Origin: Halicephalobus mephisto
Lineage: Eukaryota; Nematoda; Chromadorea; Rhabditida; Panagrolaimidae
Reading direction: 5' to 3'
Length of the DNA: 64,000 bases
Assembly (NCBI GenBank): GCA_009193035.1
Contig: SWDT01000016.1
Coordinates: 767,605 to 831,604, forward strand
In this document: in pieces, positions 36,812 through 49,503 of the stretch
How the letters are laid out: each line of letters opens with the position of its first letter
How positions within the stretch are numbered: position 1 is the first letter of the stretch
Notes under the pieces: model-generated
The model's input: only the letters and a program-made list of their open reading frames with translations
What the model was told of the DNA's origin: nothing
The model's database searches: none
Program-made: the position numbers and the translations under genes

Positions 36812-37658
36812 ATGGCTCCACTTGCCAAGGAGAAAGTCGCTCCTCCCAAGCCAGCTCATGGGGACACTGAGCTTCAACGTGGTATTCGGGCCATTTTCCT
36901 TGGTCCCCCGGGCTCAGGGAAGGGTACTCAGGTTTGTCTTTATGACTATTCTCTCAAATATCGATTTTTGATATATAAATTTGCAGGCAGCCAATTTTGC
37001 AACTAGATATTGCGCTTGCCATCTTTCTACAGGTGATCTGTTACGTGCAGAAATTCAATCTGGAACAAATCTTGGAAAGCGGATTGAGTCCACTATCAAG
37101 GAAGGAAAGTTGGTATCTGATGACACTGTGTGCGAGTTAATCAATGTGAACCTTGACAAACCTGAGTGCAAGAAGGGATTCTTACTGGATGGTTTCCCGA
37201 GAACCACCGTCCAAGCCGAGAAAGTTGGTTCTCATATATCGATTTGGGTTATGTTTTGTTTTTAGCTAGATCAACTGTTGGAGAAACGCCAAACTCCCCT
37301 GGATACTGTTATTGAGTTTAGTATTGCGGATAGTTTGCTTGTCCGTCGTATTACTGGTCGCTTATTCCACATTCCAAGTGGTCGGTCCTATCATGAGGAA
37401 TTCAATCCCCCCAAGAAGCCGATGGCTGACGACATCACGGGTGAGCCTCTAACCCGTCGTCCTGATGACAACGTTGATGCATTAAAGAAACGCCTCGAGA
37501 CATATCACAAGCAAACGGCTCCACTCGTCGAGTACTACACGAAACGTGGTCTTCATACCAGTATCGATGCTGCCAAGCCACTTGCCGAGGTTACTCAAAA
37601 GATAGATGAGATCTTCTCCAAGTTCACCAAAAACAAAGATCGTGTCTTCCACCTTTAG
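36812..37658 (+). CDS. Adenylate kinase 2 (mitochondrial intermembrane-space type)
   Basis: Three exons, 36812-36931, 36987-37223 and 37266-37658, encode 249 residues, the usual AK2 length. The enzyme interconverts ATP plus AMP and two ADP. The P-loop GPPGSGKGT occupies residues 31-39. The AMP-binding [11 protein letters not shown] and LDGFPRT segments are intact. The long LID ([19 protein letters not shown], then [14 protein letters not shown]) is the AK2-type form. The orthologue in C. elegans is let-754. The C-terminus is slightly Lys-rich ([14 protein letters not shown]). Cullin-1 begins only 164 bp after the stop on the same strand, with an acceptor just before its ATG, so the two may be co-transcribed. 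Confidence 0.97.
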
Positions 37659-37822
37659 GTACGCTCGTGGCCATAGAAAAGAGTTGATTTGTTGCGCAAT
37701 ATAAACAGTATTTATTCAGCCCGTTATGATCTTGTACTACGAGTTTTATGCTCTTGTATACCTACTCGTGCTTGTTCATTTGCATACCCATTTCCTAATT
37801 GGTTCATTTCCAGGCTATTACG
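37659..37822 (+). promoter_or_regulatory. Intercistronic region with splice acceptor (candidate trans-splice site)
   Basis: 164 bp separate the adenylate kinase stop and the cullin ATG. A TTTCCAG acceptor ends at 37813, 9 nt before the cullin ATG, without an obvious upstream exon. In nematode operons, downstream genes receive a spliced leader at such a site. A 5' UTR cis-intron is the alternative. Confidence 0.45.
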
Positions 37823-40800
37823 ATGGCACAGGCAGCTGTCGGGGAACCTACCAATCAAATTTGGACCACTCTGTGTGACGGTCTTCAGATTATTTATGAT
37901 AAACGGGAACCTGTCAGTACTAAACAGTACATGGAGCTCTATTCGTGAGTTTCTGTTTTTAAATCTTATGATGCATTATTGAGGAAATTAAAAATCAAAG
38001 GACAACTTAAGTGTATTGAGTTGGGAGTTTTTATTTTTTCTTTGTCCTGTCAAAATCACAAAGTACCGAAATTTCTCTAAGAATTCAAAAGTGACTAAGG
38101 TTCTGATTATAAATACTTTTGCATCATTGGGCGAAGAGATCTGATTACGAAATTACTTTATAAATCTGTTTTCTTTTACATCCAATTGATGTATGGGTGT
38201 TGGTATTTGATTTTGAACCATTTGAAGGTTACTACGTAAAATAAAAGCCACAAAGTCAAAAATATTTTAATATATACTGAACAAAGTGTACTGAAATTGT
38301 GGTTTTTGGGTTTTCCCATAAGACAATTGATAAAAGTGGTAAAACATTAAAATGCAATAAAAGATGTGTTTGATTATGGGGGACCGTGGAGTTATCAGTT
38401 ATGCAGATATCAGTGGTTAAAAATTCGATGGTTTTTGGGTTGGTGTCTGCTTCTATATATCTAGATCTTGGTATTTCGTAATTTTTAAGAAACTTGTAAC
38501 TAGGATACGAAATTCTAACCAATCGTTAGGTTTCCTCTGAATCTTAAAACCTTAAACAGATTATATTGTGGGACTTTACAGATGCGTTTACAACTTTTGC
38601 ACTCGTGTCAATGTCGAAGAAATGAGTCAAAGAAATCGACGTGCTAATGGTCCAAATGGAAACGCTATTGTAGTTAATCCTGGAGCTGAATTTGTTGGTT
38701 TGGAGCTTTACGAGTACCTGAAGGGTTATATGATTGAATGTGTGTGCAAACTTCGCAAAGAAATTGAGAACTATCACGGCACTGAGCTTCTTGACAATTA
38801 TCACCGAGTCTGGTTGGACTTCCAGTTCAGTTCCAACGTCGTTAATGGAATATTCTCTTATTTGAACCGTCACTGGATCAAACGTGAGCTTGACGAAGGC
38901 AAGCATGATGTGTATGAGGTGTACAATGTGGGTTTTTAGGTTTGTTATATTCAGAAATGACGACAAGGGTTGTTTCAGCTCGCCATTGTATGTTGGCAAC
39001 GTGAGCTGTTTTCGAAGATTTCCGACCCTTTAACCGCTGCCCTTCTGAAGCTTATTTATGATGAACGTATGGGGGAGACCATCATGACTTCTTTAGTCAA
39101 AGGAGTGTTGACTTCTTATTGTAAGTGCTCGATCAATTTGTTTGTAAAATTTTATTTTTTTAGTGGAGATGGGAATCAACTGTGGCAATGATCGTCCAAA
39201 CGCTTCTAATCCTTCTCAAAACCGCGGAAAGAAGGAAAGAAACTTGGGGATATTTAAGAACAATTTCGAGAACAAGTTTATCGACGATACTCGTACTTTT
39301 TACAAGGCTGAAGCTCAGCAATTCCTCCTGAATCACAGCATTATTGACTACTTGAAGAAAGTTGAGACTCGTCTGAGTGAAGAAAGGAAGCGTGTGGACC
39401 GTTATCTGGATCCTAGCACCACTGATCCATTGATGAAGGCCTGTGACGACGTGCTGATTGCGGAGTACCTTGACCGTTTCCGAGGGGAATTTGACAACTT
39501 GCTGGAGAACAACCAGGTTGATGATCTTTCTAGGATGTTCAACCTTTGTGAGCGCGTAGATGGAGCTTTGGATATCTTGAAGGTCATCATGGAGTCGCAC
39601 ATTGAGCGCAAGGGTCGCAATGCCATTGCCAGTGTGCCTGATTCTGGAACCAAACCGGAGGTGTATGTAAATGTCATTCTTGATGTCCACAAACAGTTCA
39701 ACTCGCTCGTTTCTACTGCCTTTAAGAACGACGCTGGATTTGTTCAGGCCATGGACAAAGCTTTCACTAGTTTCATCAACCACAACAGTGTCACGGAAGC
39801 TCAACGAGGTGGTAACCGTTCTCCCGAGCTTCTTGCCCGTTACTGCGACATGTTGCTTAGAAAGTCCGCCAAGAATCCTACTGAAGGAGAAGTTGAGGAG
39901 GCTTTGAACCAAGTCATGATTGTGTTCAAGTACATTGAAGACAAGGATATCTTCCAGAAGTTCTACTCAAAGATGTTAGCTAAACGTCTGGTCCATGACT
40001 TATCTGCCAGTGAAGACAATGAATCGTCCATGTTGCAAAAACTGAAACATATGTGTGGTTTCGAATACACCAGCAAACTTCAGCGTATGTACAACGATAC
40101 TACTGTGAGCAAGGATATTACTCAGCGCTTCAAGAAGTATGTGCAGGAAAAACAGGTTGATTTGAAGAAAGTTGATATGTCGGTTATGGTCCTTGCTCAA
40201 GGAGTCTGGCCATTCCAATCCATTGAAACTTGTTCCATCCCTACTGTTCTGGCCGATATCATGGGCAAGTTTAAGGACTACTATGTTTCGCAGCACAACG
40301 GCCGCAAACTTATCTTTCTTCATCACATGTGCCGTGGTGAATTGGTCTGTACCCATCCCCCTGGAAAACGCTACACTTTTGTTGCTTCTACCGGCCAAAT
40401 GGCCGTTCTTCTCTTGTACAATGATGCCGACAGCTATACTCTGCAACAGATCTCGGACTCTTTGAATTTCAAGTTCGATCAACTTATTCCCACGCTCCAG
40501 CCTCTGATTAAGATTGATATTCTGAATATTGAAGGTGGGGAGTTGAACTCCTCCACCTCAACAGATACTCCGGTTACGTTAAACATGAATTTCACGAGGT
40601 ATATCAGTGATTTGCTAGTTAACCACACTAATTTGGGATTTTCAGCCGCAAGGTTCGTATCGATCTCTCCAAGGCAGTCACCCGTACCGAAGTACGTAAA
40701 GAACAGACTGATGTGCAACGGGAATTGGAGGAAGATCGTCGCATGGTTATCCAAGCTGCTATTGTTCGTGTTATGAAGATGCGCAAACGTTTCCAACACC

Positions 40801-40949
40801 AAGCTCTTATCGGTGAAGTCATCAGACAATTGTCTGTGAGGTTTAATCCCAATGTCAAAGTTATCAAGAAGTGCATTGATACATTAATTGAGAAAGAGTA
40901 CCTTGCCCGCGTTGATGGAGACAGAGATACCTACGAGTACCTTTCTTAG
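37823..40949 (+). CDS. cul-1: Cullin-1, scaffold of SCF ubiquitin ligase
   Basis: Five exons, 37823-37944, 38582-38927, 38979-39120, 39164-40598 and 40646-40949, encode 782 residues (human CUL1 has 776). The N-terminal cullin repeats bind SKP1/F-box proteins ([16 protein letters not shown] aligns with the conserved YMELYTHVYNYCT). The cullin homology domain includes [19 protein letters not shown]. The C-terminal winged helix carries the neddylation site VRVMKMRK, with the acceptor lysine at about residue 726, and ends in YEYLS as cullins do. The protein assembles SKP1, F-box protein and RBX1 to ubiquitinate substrates. The first intron is long (637 bp) while the others are about 47-51 bp. No break is seen. 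Confidence 0.98.
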
Positions 40950-42351
40950 TTTTCCCTGGTGTGTAATTACTTGATCTTTGTTTGGATTACTATACTATAA
41001 AGCCATATTTTCTGAGCTTTCCGTTCTTGAACATTTGTGTTGCTACTGACAGGGACCACTATGTTTGTTGCAATTAAAATTGCTCTTACTGCAGTCGATG
41101 TAGGATAAAGGTGAGTATTATCTTGGGCAATTCGAAAATTTGAATTACGTATTTTACTGTTAATTGGAATGTAAGTACATGTTTTAAATGTTAAAGTTAA
41201 ACTAAATTGATGGTAGAAAATAGGAATTTCTGAAAACTTGGAAATTTTTATTTAGTTTTTGTTACTGTATTTTTAATTAAATGGGAAACTTATTGAGTTT
41301 TATAACTATAGTCATTAATCTGAAACAGATAAGGACGATTTTATGCATTTTTCTTGAAAAAATCAATTTTTAGGATTAAGAATTGCCACCGTATCTGAAG
41401 GAATTTGATATTAAGCGTTTTTCATTGTACAAGGAGATGATTACTTCGAAATGGGTACTGTATTTGATGGAGAATTGTATTAAGTAGTTTTTTCGTAAAA
41501 ACATTGGTTGATTCTTCGGATTTAGAAAATACTGAAAATGGGAGGATTCGTCTATTCACTTAGACCTCAAACTTGGGTAATTAAACATAAAAGATGAGAT
41601 ATAAGATTTCTAAAACGGAAAAAAACTATTTTCTGTAGAAAATATGAAGAATGTTTTCCTCTGTTCAACAGAATAGTACCTCGGTGATCGGACATTTACC
41701 GTATTTTTTCGAGAAAGGTCGGGCAAAGAAGTAGTTTTAAAAGCCTCTAAGAATAATTCTTTGTGATTTCATCGAGGTCAAGTACCTTCGAAAAAATAAT
41801 TAGGATCTTTATGTTTTTCATGAAGAAAAATTACATTTTTAGAATCTGTTTTTACAAGTTTGTAAAATAAGGTCAAGTAAAGTCATGATGAATTTTCCAA
41901 TTCAAAAACCAATGATGTAACAGAAGTCAATTTGGTTCTTTTAAATTTTTCCACAAATAACAAAAATTTTTCTTACAAAATCAGAAATTTTCCTTGTCCG
42001 TTTCATTACTTTCAATTTTATTTATCTTCAGACGATTAGATAATTTCTAAACATCTTAAAAACTTTGATTTAGTTGAAAAAAAATCAAAGTGGATGTTAA
42101 CTTCGTCTTACTTTGAAAACCAAACTTTTCATTTACATTAATCAACTTCCATCCAAAATCAATATTTTTCAAAATCCCACAGTATAAAAACATATCTTGT
42201 CAATTCTACAAGAAATCCCTCCCCAATTTTGATTTTTAACTTCCCCATCCATTAAATCATAAATGTGTTCATTCTCATTTCTGAAAGCACAAAATAATTA
42301 TCATAATTGCCATGAGCACTCAATGATCTCTAACTAATATCAAACCGTAAT
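40950..42351. other. Intergenic region between convergent genes
   Basis: About 1.4 kb between the 3' ends of cullin-1 (+) and the WDTC1-like gene (-). AT-rich, with no coding signal or repeat recognised. Confidence 0.5.
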
Positions 42352-44286
42352 TTACGAAGGCCTACAATTCATAATCTGACCAGATCGTTCATCCATAACC
42401 GCAAATCTTATCATGTCCATCGGGGTGAATCTTCTTTCTATCCTCGTGTTTTCTATCACAATATCATCTACAGCATTCGTGTCATCCCGTTGAAGCCATG
42501 TTTGTTTATTTTCCGGAGCGTAGACAGAATATTTCTCTTTGTCATCCGTGAATAAAGGCGACCAAAGCCTTACATATTTCTCGATTCCTGAAGTCGCTAA
42601 AAGTGGAATCTTCGGATGAGGCGCTACACAATTCAACACATGATCGTCTGCTTTTAGTAATCGAATAATATTTCCTGTGGATCGTTCCCAGATAAATAAG
42701 TGTCCACAATCAGAACCCGCAACGATAAATTCATTATTGCCACCACAAAATCTTGCTTGTTTAATATCTGTTCTTGAATTCTTGGCACCCAGGAATCGCT
42801 GAGAGTAATCTCGTGTCGATCGCATCGTCAGTATGCTCCACGGCCTGGTTTTTTCTAGAAAAATAAATTTAATTCAATAACGAAATGGACACTTACTTCC
42901 ATTGGGATTATCTTCTTGAAAATCATAATTCGTTGCAAATCGATCGTTTAGTATAGTTTTCCATTGTTTTACTTTCGTCATCTGTCGGTATTCAATCAAC
43001 GAATCGAGAACTCCCGTTGTAGCTTCTTTGTTCATCGGGAAGAGTTCTAATGATCTAACAAAATCTCTGATAGCTTCCATGGCATCTCCGCAGTATCCTC
43101 TTTTGAAATAACTTTCAGCCCTCTTCTGATACAAAATAGCCAGTTCTGCTTTCTGTTCCTTGGTAGCTGTGTCCTTGGTCCATTCGTCTTCAATCTGAGC
43201 TATGCATCTTGAATAAGTTTCGACAGACTTGATGTAATTATTTATCAAGACAAACTCATCTGCTTCTTTCAGTTGGGCTTCAAAATGTGGATTCTTCAAG
43301 ACGACATGGGGATCATCTTCGTTCTGAAGATCTTGTCTTGTCCGAATATATTCCAATCGCTCTGCAAACTTGGGTCCAGCTGACTTGTCCAAGGATACGT
43401 TGTAGAGATAGACGGAATCGTTATGATAATTGGCTAGCAACTCTGTTCCAGCCTTGTTGAATTCGATGTAGGTGGCGATCATCGAAGAACCTCTGTCCAT
43501 TATCCTCGAGTGAGCCGTTGCCAGGGTTAAAAGACTATCGTCCATCTTCCTCAGATCGAAAATCTTGATTCCATCTCTATCGAAGGCCGCCGCTAACCAT
43601 GTAGGCTTAACAAGACACGTAGCGAGGGATTTCACGGACTGATCTGTGTGAACAAGGAGGGTTGGATCTTTGGTTCTGATGTCATATGCGCTAAATTTAG
43701 GAGTTCATATATGGGAAATCAATAAAAAAGTAAACTCACTAGATTTCGCCATATTCACTACAGGAAAAGAAGCAATCATCACAGGTTTGGTCAAGAACAA
43801 CTTGTTTTACTCGTCTAGATTCCTTCCATCGACACAGCATGTCGGAACAGCCGCTTTCACAGGACCTCCATTGATTCACAATCACAGATCCATCGGCAGC
43901 TCCACTGACAACTTTAGAGTCATTACAATTTCTCATAAATTTTGCCGCAAAAATGTTTCCTCGATGTCCAGAATCGAAAGAAGTAATCTCATCGCCGTCT
44001 TGGTTCCACACGATAATCTGCTGATCATCTGAACCGGACACTAACAAATCGCCTGTCTCATTCCATTCAACTGTGTTTACACATCCCGTATGGCCCTGGA
44101 AACGAGTTTTTGTTAAAATTTTATATGAAATCAAACCTGTAAAACTGCGGAAAGTTCAAGTTTTGTGATCAAGTTTTTCTGAGATCGAAGCCATTTGTCT
44201 GTTTCAGCAGTTGAAGTATTCTGTCCAAACTTCCAGCGTTGATGAAGCTCTTGGAATGAACTACAATCATTAAGATCCGATGACAT
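42352..44286 (-). CDS. WDTC1/adipose-like WD40-TPR-WD40 protein
   Basis: Four exons, 44137-44286, 43740-44095, 42897-43690 and 42352-42854, encode 600 residues. WD40 repeats at the N-terminus (GHTGCVNTVEWNETGDLLVS, then SGSDDQQIIVWNQDGDE) are followed by a central TPR-like region (NNYIKSVETYSRC, LYQKRAESYFKRGYCGDAM) and further WD40 repeats (GGNNEFIVAGSDCGHLFIWE, LATSGIEKYVRLWSP). This order is that of WDTC1 (Drosophila adipose) and its relatives, which act as DCAF substrate receptors of CUL4-DDB1 ligases and influence fat storage. A splice acceptor (CTTAGTCAG) directly abuts the ATG. DCAF6/DCAF8-type proteins are the alternative, but they lack the TPR insert in this place. Confidence 0.85.
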
Positions 44287-45539
44287 CTGACTAAGAACTG
44301 AGCATTTGAAATTGGATGATTACAAAGTAGAAAATGAAAACAAGAAAAATCAAATGCCACTTGACAAGTTTCTTTCTGAGACACTCTGCACCGAAAATCA
44401 GTTTTTTCCGCGTGAACGTTGACAGACGAGTTACGAAATTCGCCACTATCACATCTTTAGGAAAACATAATTGAGTAAATTCCTTTAATGTATTACGTAA
44501 CTTCCGACACTGATTATATCATGAATTGTGGAACTTGTGATTTCCCGGGTAATTTCGATATATGACTACGTTTACACCATTACTACATTTCGCAGTGACG
44601 GTTACTTGCATGTGCCTTCTTTGATATTATTTCCCCAAGGAGTTGTTGACTTTCTAGAAGACTTTTCGTCAATTATGCATTGCTGTCCTTTTCCGAGGGA
44701 CATTTTGCGACTTTTGAGATGAATGTATCTTTGTTCTATTTCTGGATCCTAAACTGTACTTTTTCCTAGCTTCGAATTTTCACTTTTAAGGGATTATTCT
44801 CACGAATCTTTTACGGACCGGAAAAGCACAATTTGCCCTTGTCCATTCGGTTATGCTTGAATAAACAAATCAGGAAAACCAAACGGCCTTGCCACCGACG
44901 CATCAATAATTGGACCAATTTGTCGTGATCGAGTAACACTTGTCTTGGACGGCAAAATTACTTTTTCTTTGTCCTTTTCAGATTAGTCAAGGCCAGAACA
45001 GTTGTTTTTGAGTAAGGAATAACAGATTAGACTAGTTATAATGGGTTTTTCCGACGAGACACACTGCCATTCTTTCCAATCTCCCAGCTGGTTGACTGAC
45101 ACTCCTCTGTTTATTGACTATCGCGCACTGGCCATTTCAATTTCTTTTTCTGCACGAAATTGAAATATAGACAGTCGTTTATTCCAAAATTGGACGGGAA
45201 ATTTTTGATTCAATCACGACTCCATTTAAGGAGATACCGCGATTGGGAATTCCTTTGTTCTCAAAGACCGCGAGTGATTGGCTTACCTCGGTTTCGATCG
45301 ATATAAGTTTATTTTTCTCACATCTTGAAATCGTTTGCTTCAATGCTCTTTTAGACATTATCGATCGGTGTTAAGTTGATATATGAAGTTTTTATCTCTG
45401 GAAGTGACTCATTTCACGTGCTTTACCGGAACTTTTTGAATCATCGTGTTTATTTTTCTGGCTTGTCGTGTGTATTTTTGTCCATATTTGTCTTATTTGC
45501 TGTTCCATACATGGACTTTGCTTTTTCAGATTGGCCATC
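44287..45539. other. Divergent promoter region of WDTC1-like and Src-family genes
   Basis: About 1.25 kb between two divergently transcribed genes. It must contain both promoters. A TTTTTCAG acceptor at 45522-45529 ends 10 nt before the Src start, so part may be 5' UTR or intron. No specific element recognised. Confidence 0.5.
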
Positions 45540-47255
45540 ATGGGTAATTGCGTAAGTCCCCAAAATCAGGCAGATACAACTCGGAATGACCACTTTCAAC
45601 AGTCAACACCACTGAATCAACAGCTGAATCGAAATGGGAAGAGACCGAGTTCTTCAGATTCCAGACAGAATCCTACTCCGCGGATGTACCACGTGAATGT
45701 CAGTAATGGTGGATATCCCCAAACTCAAGAACAGCCACAAAATATCTGCTTGATTGCTCTTTATGCTTATGAATCTCGATCAGATGGAGATTTGAGTTTC
45801 GACAAAGGTGATATCATGTACCTGCTCGATGGAAGCAATGCAGACTGGTGGTATGTCAGGAAGGAGAAAGGTGGAGTCACTGGCTATGTTCCGAGGAATT
45901 TTGTTGCCAAGTTCAAAACATTAGAATCAGAAGAGTAAGGTTTTATTTCCGATTAATTACTCATTTTCCCTCTTAGGTGGTTTGCTGGCAAAGTACCCAG
46001 GTCACAAGCAGAACGTCTAGTATCTAGGGCGAGTTTGCCTAAGGGGACTTTTCTGATACGAGAACGGGAGACAGAACCACTAGAATATGCCTTGACGATA
46101 AAGGACGAATATGGAGTGAAGCATTACAAAATCAAGAGGCTGGATGGAGATGAAGGGTTCTTTATCACCCCACGTATCAAATTCCGATCGTTGAATGAAC
46201 TTGTCCATTATTACACAGAGAGAGCAGATGGACTATGTGGTCAGTTGACATTCCCCGCTCCAAAGATTGCCCCAAGCAGGAAGGATTTAAGTCGAGATAC
46301 TCAGGAGAACTGGGAAATAGCCAGGGATCAATTAGAACTTAAAGAAAAACTCGGTGACGGAAACTTTGGAGAAGTATGGAAAGGCAGATGGCGGGGAATA
46401 GTGGACGTCGCGATCAAAACTATGAAGCCGGGTACAATGTCTTCTGAAGCCTTCCTCGGGTGAGATTCTGTTGTTTTAGTTACTTCTATTTCCAATCTTT
46501 TCAGAGAAGCCCAGATTATGAAACACTGTGATCATCCTAATCTTGTGAAACTTTACGCAGTCTGTACAAGAGAAGAACCATTCTACATCATCTTGGAGTA
46601 TCTAGAGAATGGTTCTCTCCTTCAATTCCTTAGAAACGAGTGGAATCAAATAAGTGAGCAGGCAATGATCGACATGTCAGGCCAGATTGCCAGTGGAATG
46701 AAATACCTAGAAGAACGAAAACTAGTCCATCGAGATCTTGCTGCCAGGAATGTCTTAGTGGGGGAAAAGATCAGTGGAGTTCCAGTCGTCAAAGTAGCAG
46801 ACTTTGGTCTGGCAAGGAAACTTATGGACGAAGAAATATACGAAGCTCGAACAGGAGCTAAATTCCCAATTAAATGGACTGCTCCTGAAGCTGCCAATCA
46901 TGGGAACTTTACCGTCAAGTCAGATGTATGGAGCTTCGGAGTGTTATTGTGTGAAATATTCAGTCGAGGACAAGTACCCTATGCAGGTAAGTATTACTTT
47001 GTATTCAGAACAGGGTTACTGATAGTCTCGTTTTAAGGATTGACTAACATGCAGGTTCTGGAACAGGTTAATCAAGGATACCGAATGGGGAAACCTTCAA
47101 GATGCCCAGAAAACGTGTACCATGATGTTATTTTGAAATGTTGGGACAAGAACCCGGAGAAAAGACCGACATTTGCTTTCTTATTTTCCTACTTTGATGA
47201 TTACTATGTATCTTCTCAGCATAGTTACGCACCCCCTGCTGCCAATCTCGATTAA
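45540..47255 (+). CDS. Src-family non-receptor tyrosine kinase (complete)
   Basis: Four exons, 45540-45934, 45977-46459, 46505-46986 and 47038-47255, encode 525 residues. The N-terminus MGNC gives a myristoylated glycine and a probable palmitoylated cysteine. SH3 ([21 protein letters not shown]) spans about residues 70-126. SH2 ([14 protein letters not shown] with phosphotyrosine-binding Arg 160) follows. The kinase domain has GDGNFG 258-263, Lys 279, HRDLAARN from 368 and DFG 392-394. The activation-loop tyrosine is Tyr 405 and the APE block is KWTAPE. A regulatory-type tail tyrosine (Tyr 517, YAPPAANLD) closes the protein. All catalytic and regulatory residues are present, so an active membrane-anchored kinase is expected. 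Two related loci lie downstream (48018-49346 and 54538-56233). Confidence 0.95.
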
Positions 47256-48017
47256 TATCAGGTTTACGCTTTAATTAGGCAACTAAATGGTGCTACTTGA
47301 GGACGTGTGAATAGCTGTGCTGCCAACGTTGAGCTCAATTTTGCCATTTTGCATTTTTATCTGGATACTTTGCGCAAAAATAAATCATCTTCAACGAAAT
47401 ATTTGTTTTCTGACACAACAATGGAGAGAAAGAAATATTTTTGAAAAGATTTGAGTTTCAAAAATTGAAAAATATCTGAAGTATTTAAACTTCCGATGTC
47501 GATGACACTTTGGTGAACTTGAGTCATTAAGATCAGATGACATGAATCAGAGTTGAACATAGAACAAAGTAATCACAAAGTAAAAAGAAAAAATGAAATT
47601 TTGAAAATTTGAAAATTTTTCCGAAATATAATGTATATCAAAAGTGATTTATTTTCTGGATTGTTGATGAATGAGCTTTGGAATTTGAAGTTAATATATC
47701 TTGGGAACTAAAGCCATCAAATAATATATTTAATGTTTTTTAAATTGTGATATTGATTATACTATGAATTGTTGAATTTGCAATTTCCAAGGTCACCTTA
47801 ATTAGTTATTCCTGCAGGTTATTAAAAATCAGTTTTTAATACAGATAGTTGTATTTTTTGTTTCTAATTTCATGAAGACATTGTTAAACTTTTTAGAAGA
47901 ATTTCCGTCGTAAGTTGTCATTCATATTCGAGAAATATTTTATGATTTCATATATGGATTTTTGTTTATCTTTGTTTTATCTTTGATATATCAATTTTGT
48001 ATTTTGATTTATCATCA
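47256..48017. other. Intergenic region between Src gene and its pseudogene
   Basis: 762 bp of AT-rich sequence. A stretch near 47470-47580 resembles the WDTC1-like and Src upstream region in places, but not clearly. No gene recognised. Confidence 0.4.
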
Positions 48018-49346
48018 TGGGCAACAACGCAAGCTCAAAGAAACAAACAGATGCAACACGAAAGGATAAACTTCAAAAACCCGTCGAATTGGATTGGGAA
48101 AAAATGAGAATGAAAATAAACTTATTTTTAAATCTACTTTTTAAGCTGGTTTGTCGGCAGAATACCCAGATCCGAAGATAATTTTCTGTCCGGAAAAGCA
48201 CTGCCTAATGGAACTTTTTTGATTCGGGAACAGACGAAATTTCTAGGATATGCTTTGAGGGGAAAAGATGAAGACCAAGTGAAGCAGTATACAATTAATT
48301 TTTCCGCCTTGCAGACCACGTTACGATCATTGAATCAACTTGTTCATTATTACATCGAAAGAACAGACATGGTACGCGATCAGTTGACAACCTCCGCTTC
48401 GAACAAGGATTCAAGCGGAAAGGAACGAAACCGAGAAAATTGGGAAATACCTAAGGACGAACTGGACTTCAACAAAGAAATTAGTGCTGGAGCCTTTGCG
48501 AGGGTATATAAAGGCAAATGGCGAGGAACGACAACTGTGGCGATCAAAATGCTGAAGCAGGGCACAATGTCTTCCAAAGAATTTCTCAGGTGGGAAGCCA
48601 TTCAAATTCACTTTTATTTTCTGTCGTTTCAGAGAAGCCCAGATATTGAACGAGTTGGAGCATCCACATCTCGTGAAGTTTTACGGAGTCTCCACAAGAG
48701 ATGAATCTTTCTACATCGTGCTAGAGTACTTGGAAAATGGTTCCCTTTTTAATTATCTGAGGAACAAACAAAATGAGATAAACGAGCAGGAAATGATTTG
48801 TATATCTAGTCAAGTTGTCAGTGGAATGAAGTATCTAGAAAAACTGAAAATCGTCCCTCGAGATCTCGCGGCTAGGAGCATCTTAGTGGGAGAAAAGATT
48901 AATGAAGTTCCAGTCGTCAAAGTAGCAAGTTTTCGTCTTGCAAGAAAACTCACAAATGACGGAATATACATATCTCAAGAGTGAACTTTAATTGCATTAA
49001 AATTGACAGTACCTGAAGCCTTGAAATCTCTAGAATTTACAACCAAATCAGATGTGTGAAGCTTCGGAGTGTTGCTCTGGGAAATTTTCAGTCGCGGAGA
49101 AACTCCATATAAAGGTAAGTTTATTTTTTCGAATTTATAACAATTACTGTGAATATTCCTGCAGATTTGAAAGCGTACGAAGTCTTGAATTTCCTTAATG
49201 AAGGACACAAAATGTCAAAACCTCCAATATGTCCAGAAAACGTTTACAATGACGTTGTTTTGAAGTGTTGGGACGAGAACTCGGAGAAGAGATCGACATT
49301 TGCTTTCTTATTTTCTTACTTCGATGATTACTATGTATCTGCTTAA
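48018..49346 (+). pseudogene. Decayed Src-family kinase copy
   Basis: The locus follows the intact Src gene in order: MGNN start at 48018, SH2 from about 48146, kinase N-lobe to 48589, C-lobe 48633-49114 and last exon 49165-49346, with the original splice sites largely kept. The SH3 segment is missing. In the kinase, HRD is PRD, the catalytic-loop Asn is Ser (AARS), and DFG is SFR. The frame carries two in-frame stops: TGA at 48982 in the activation segment, and TGA at 49057 where the kinase has Trp (DVW). The reading frame is otherwise kept, with no indel noticed in the kinase part. Loss of catalysis, SH3 and frame together make a pseudogene the best reading. A truncated SH2-containing product is possible. 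Confidence 0.9.
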
Positions 49347-49503
49347 AATAGTCACATACCGTCAATCGCTAATTTCGACTACTATCAAACATGTACCTTT
49401 AATAATCAGCTAAATAATACTCGAGAATTTGTGACTAGTTGCAGTATCAACGTTTAACTTAGTTTTACTATTTTACACCTGGATATTTTGAGCAAAAAAT
49501 AAA

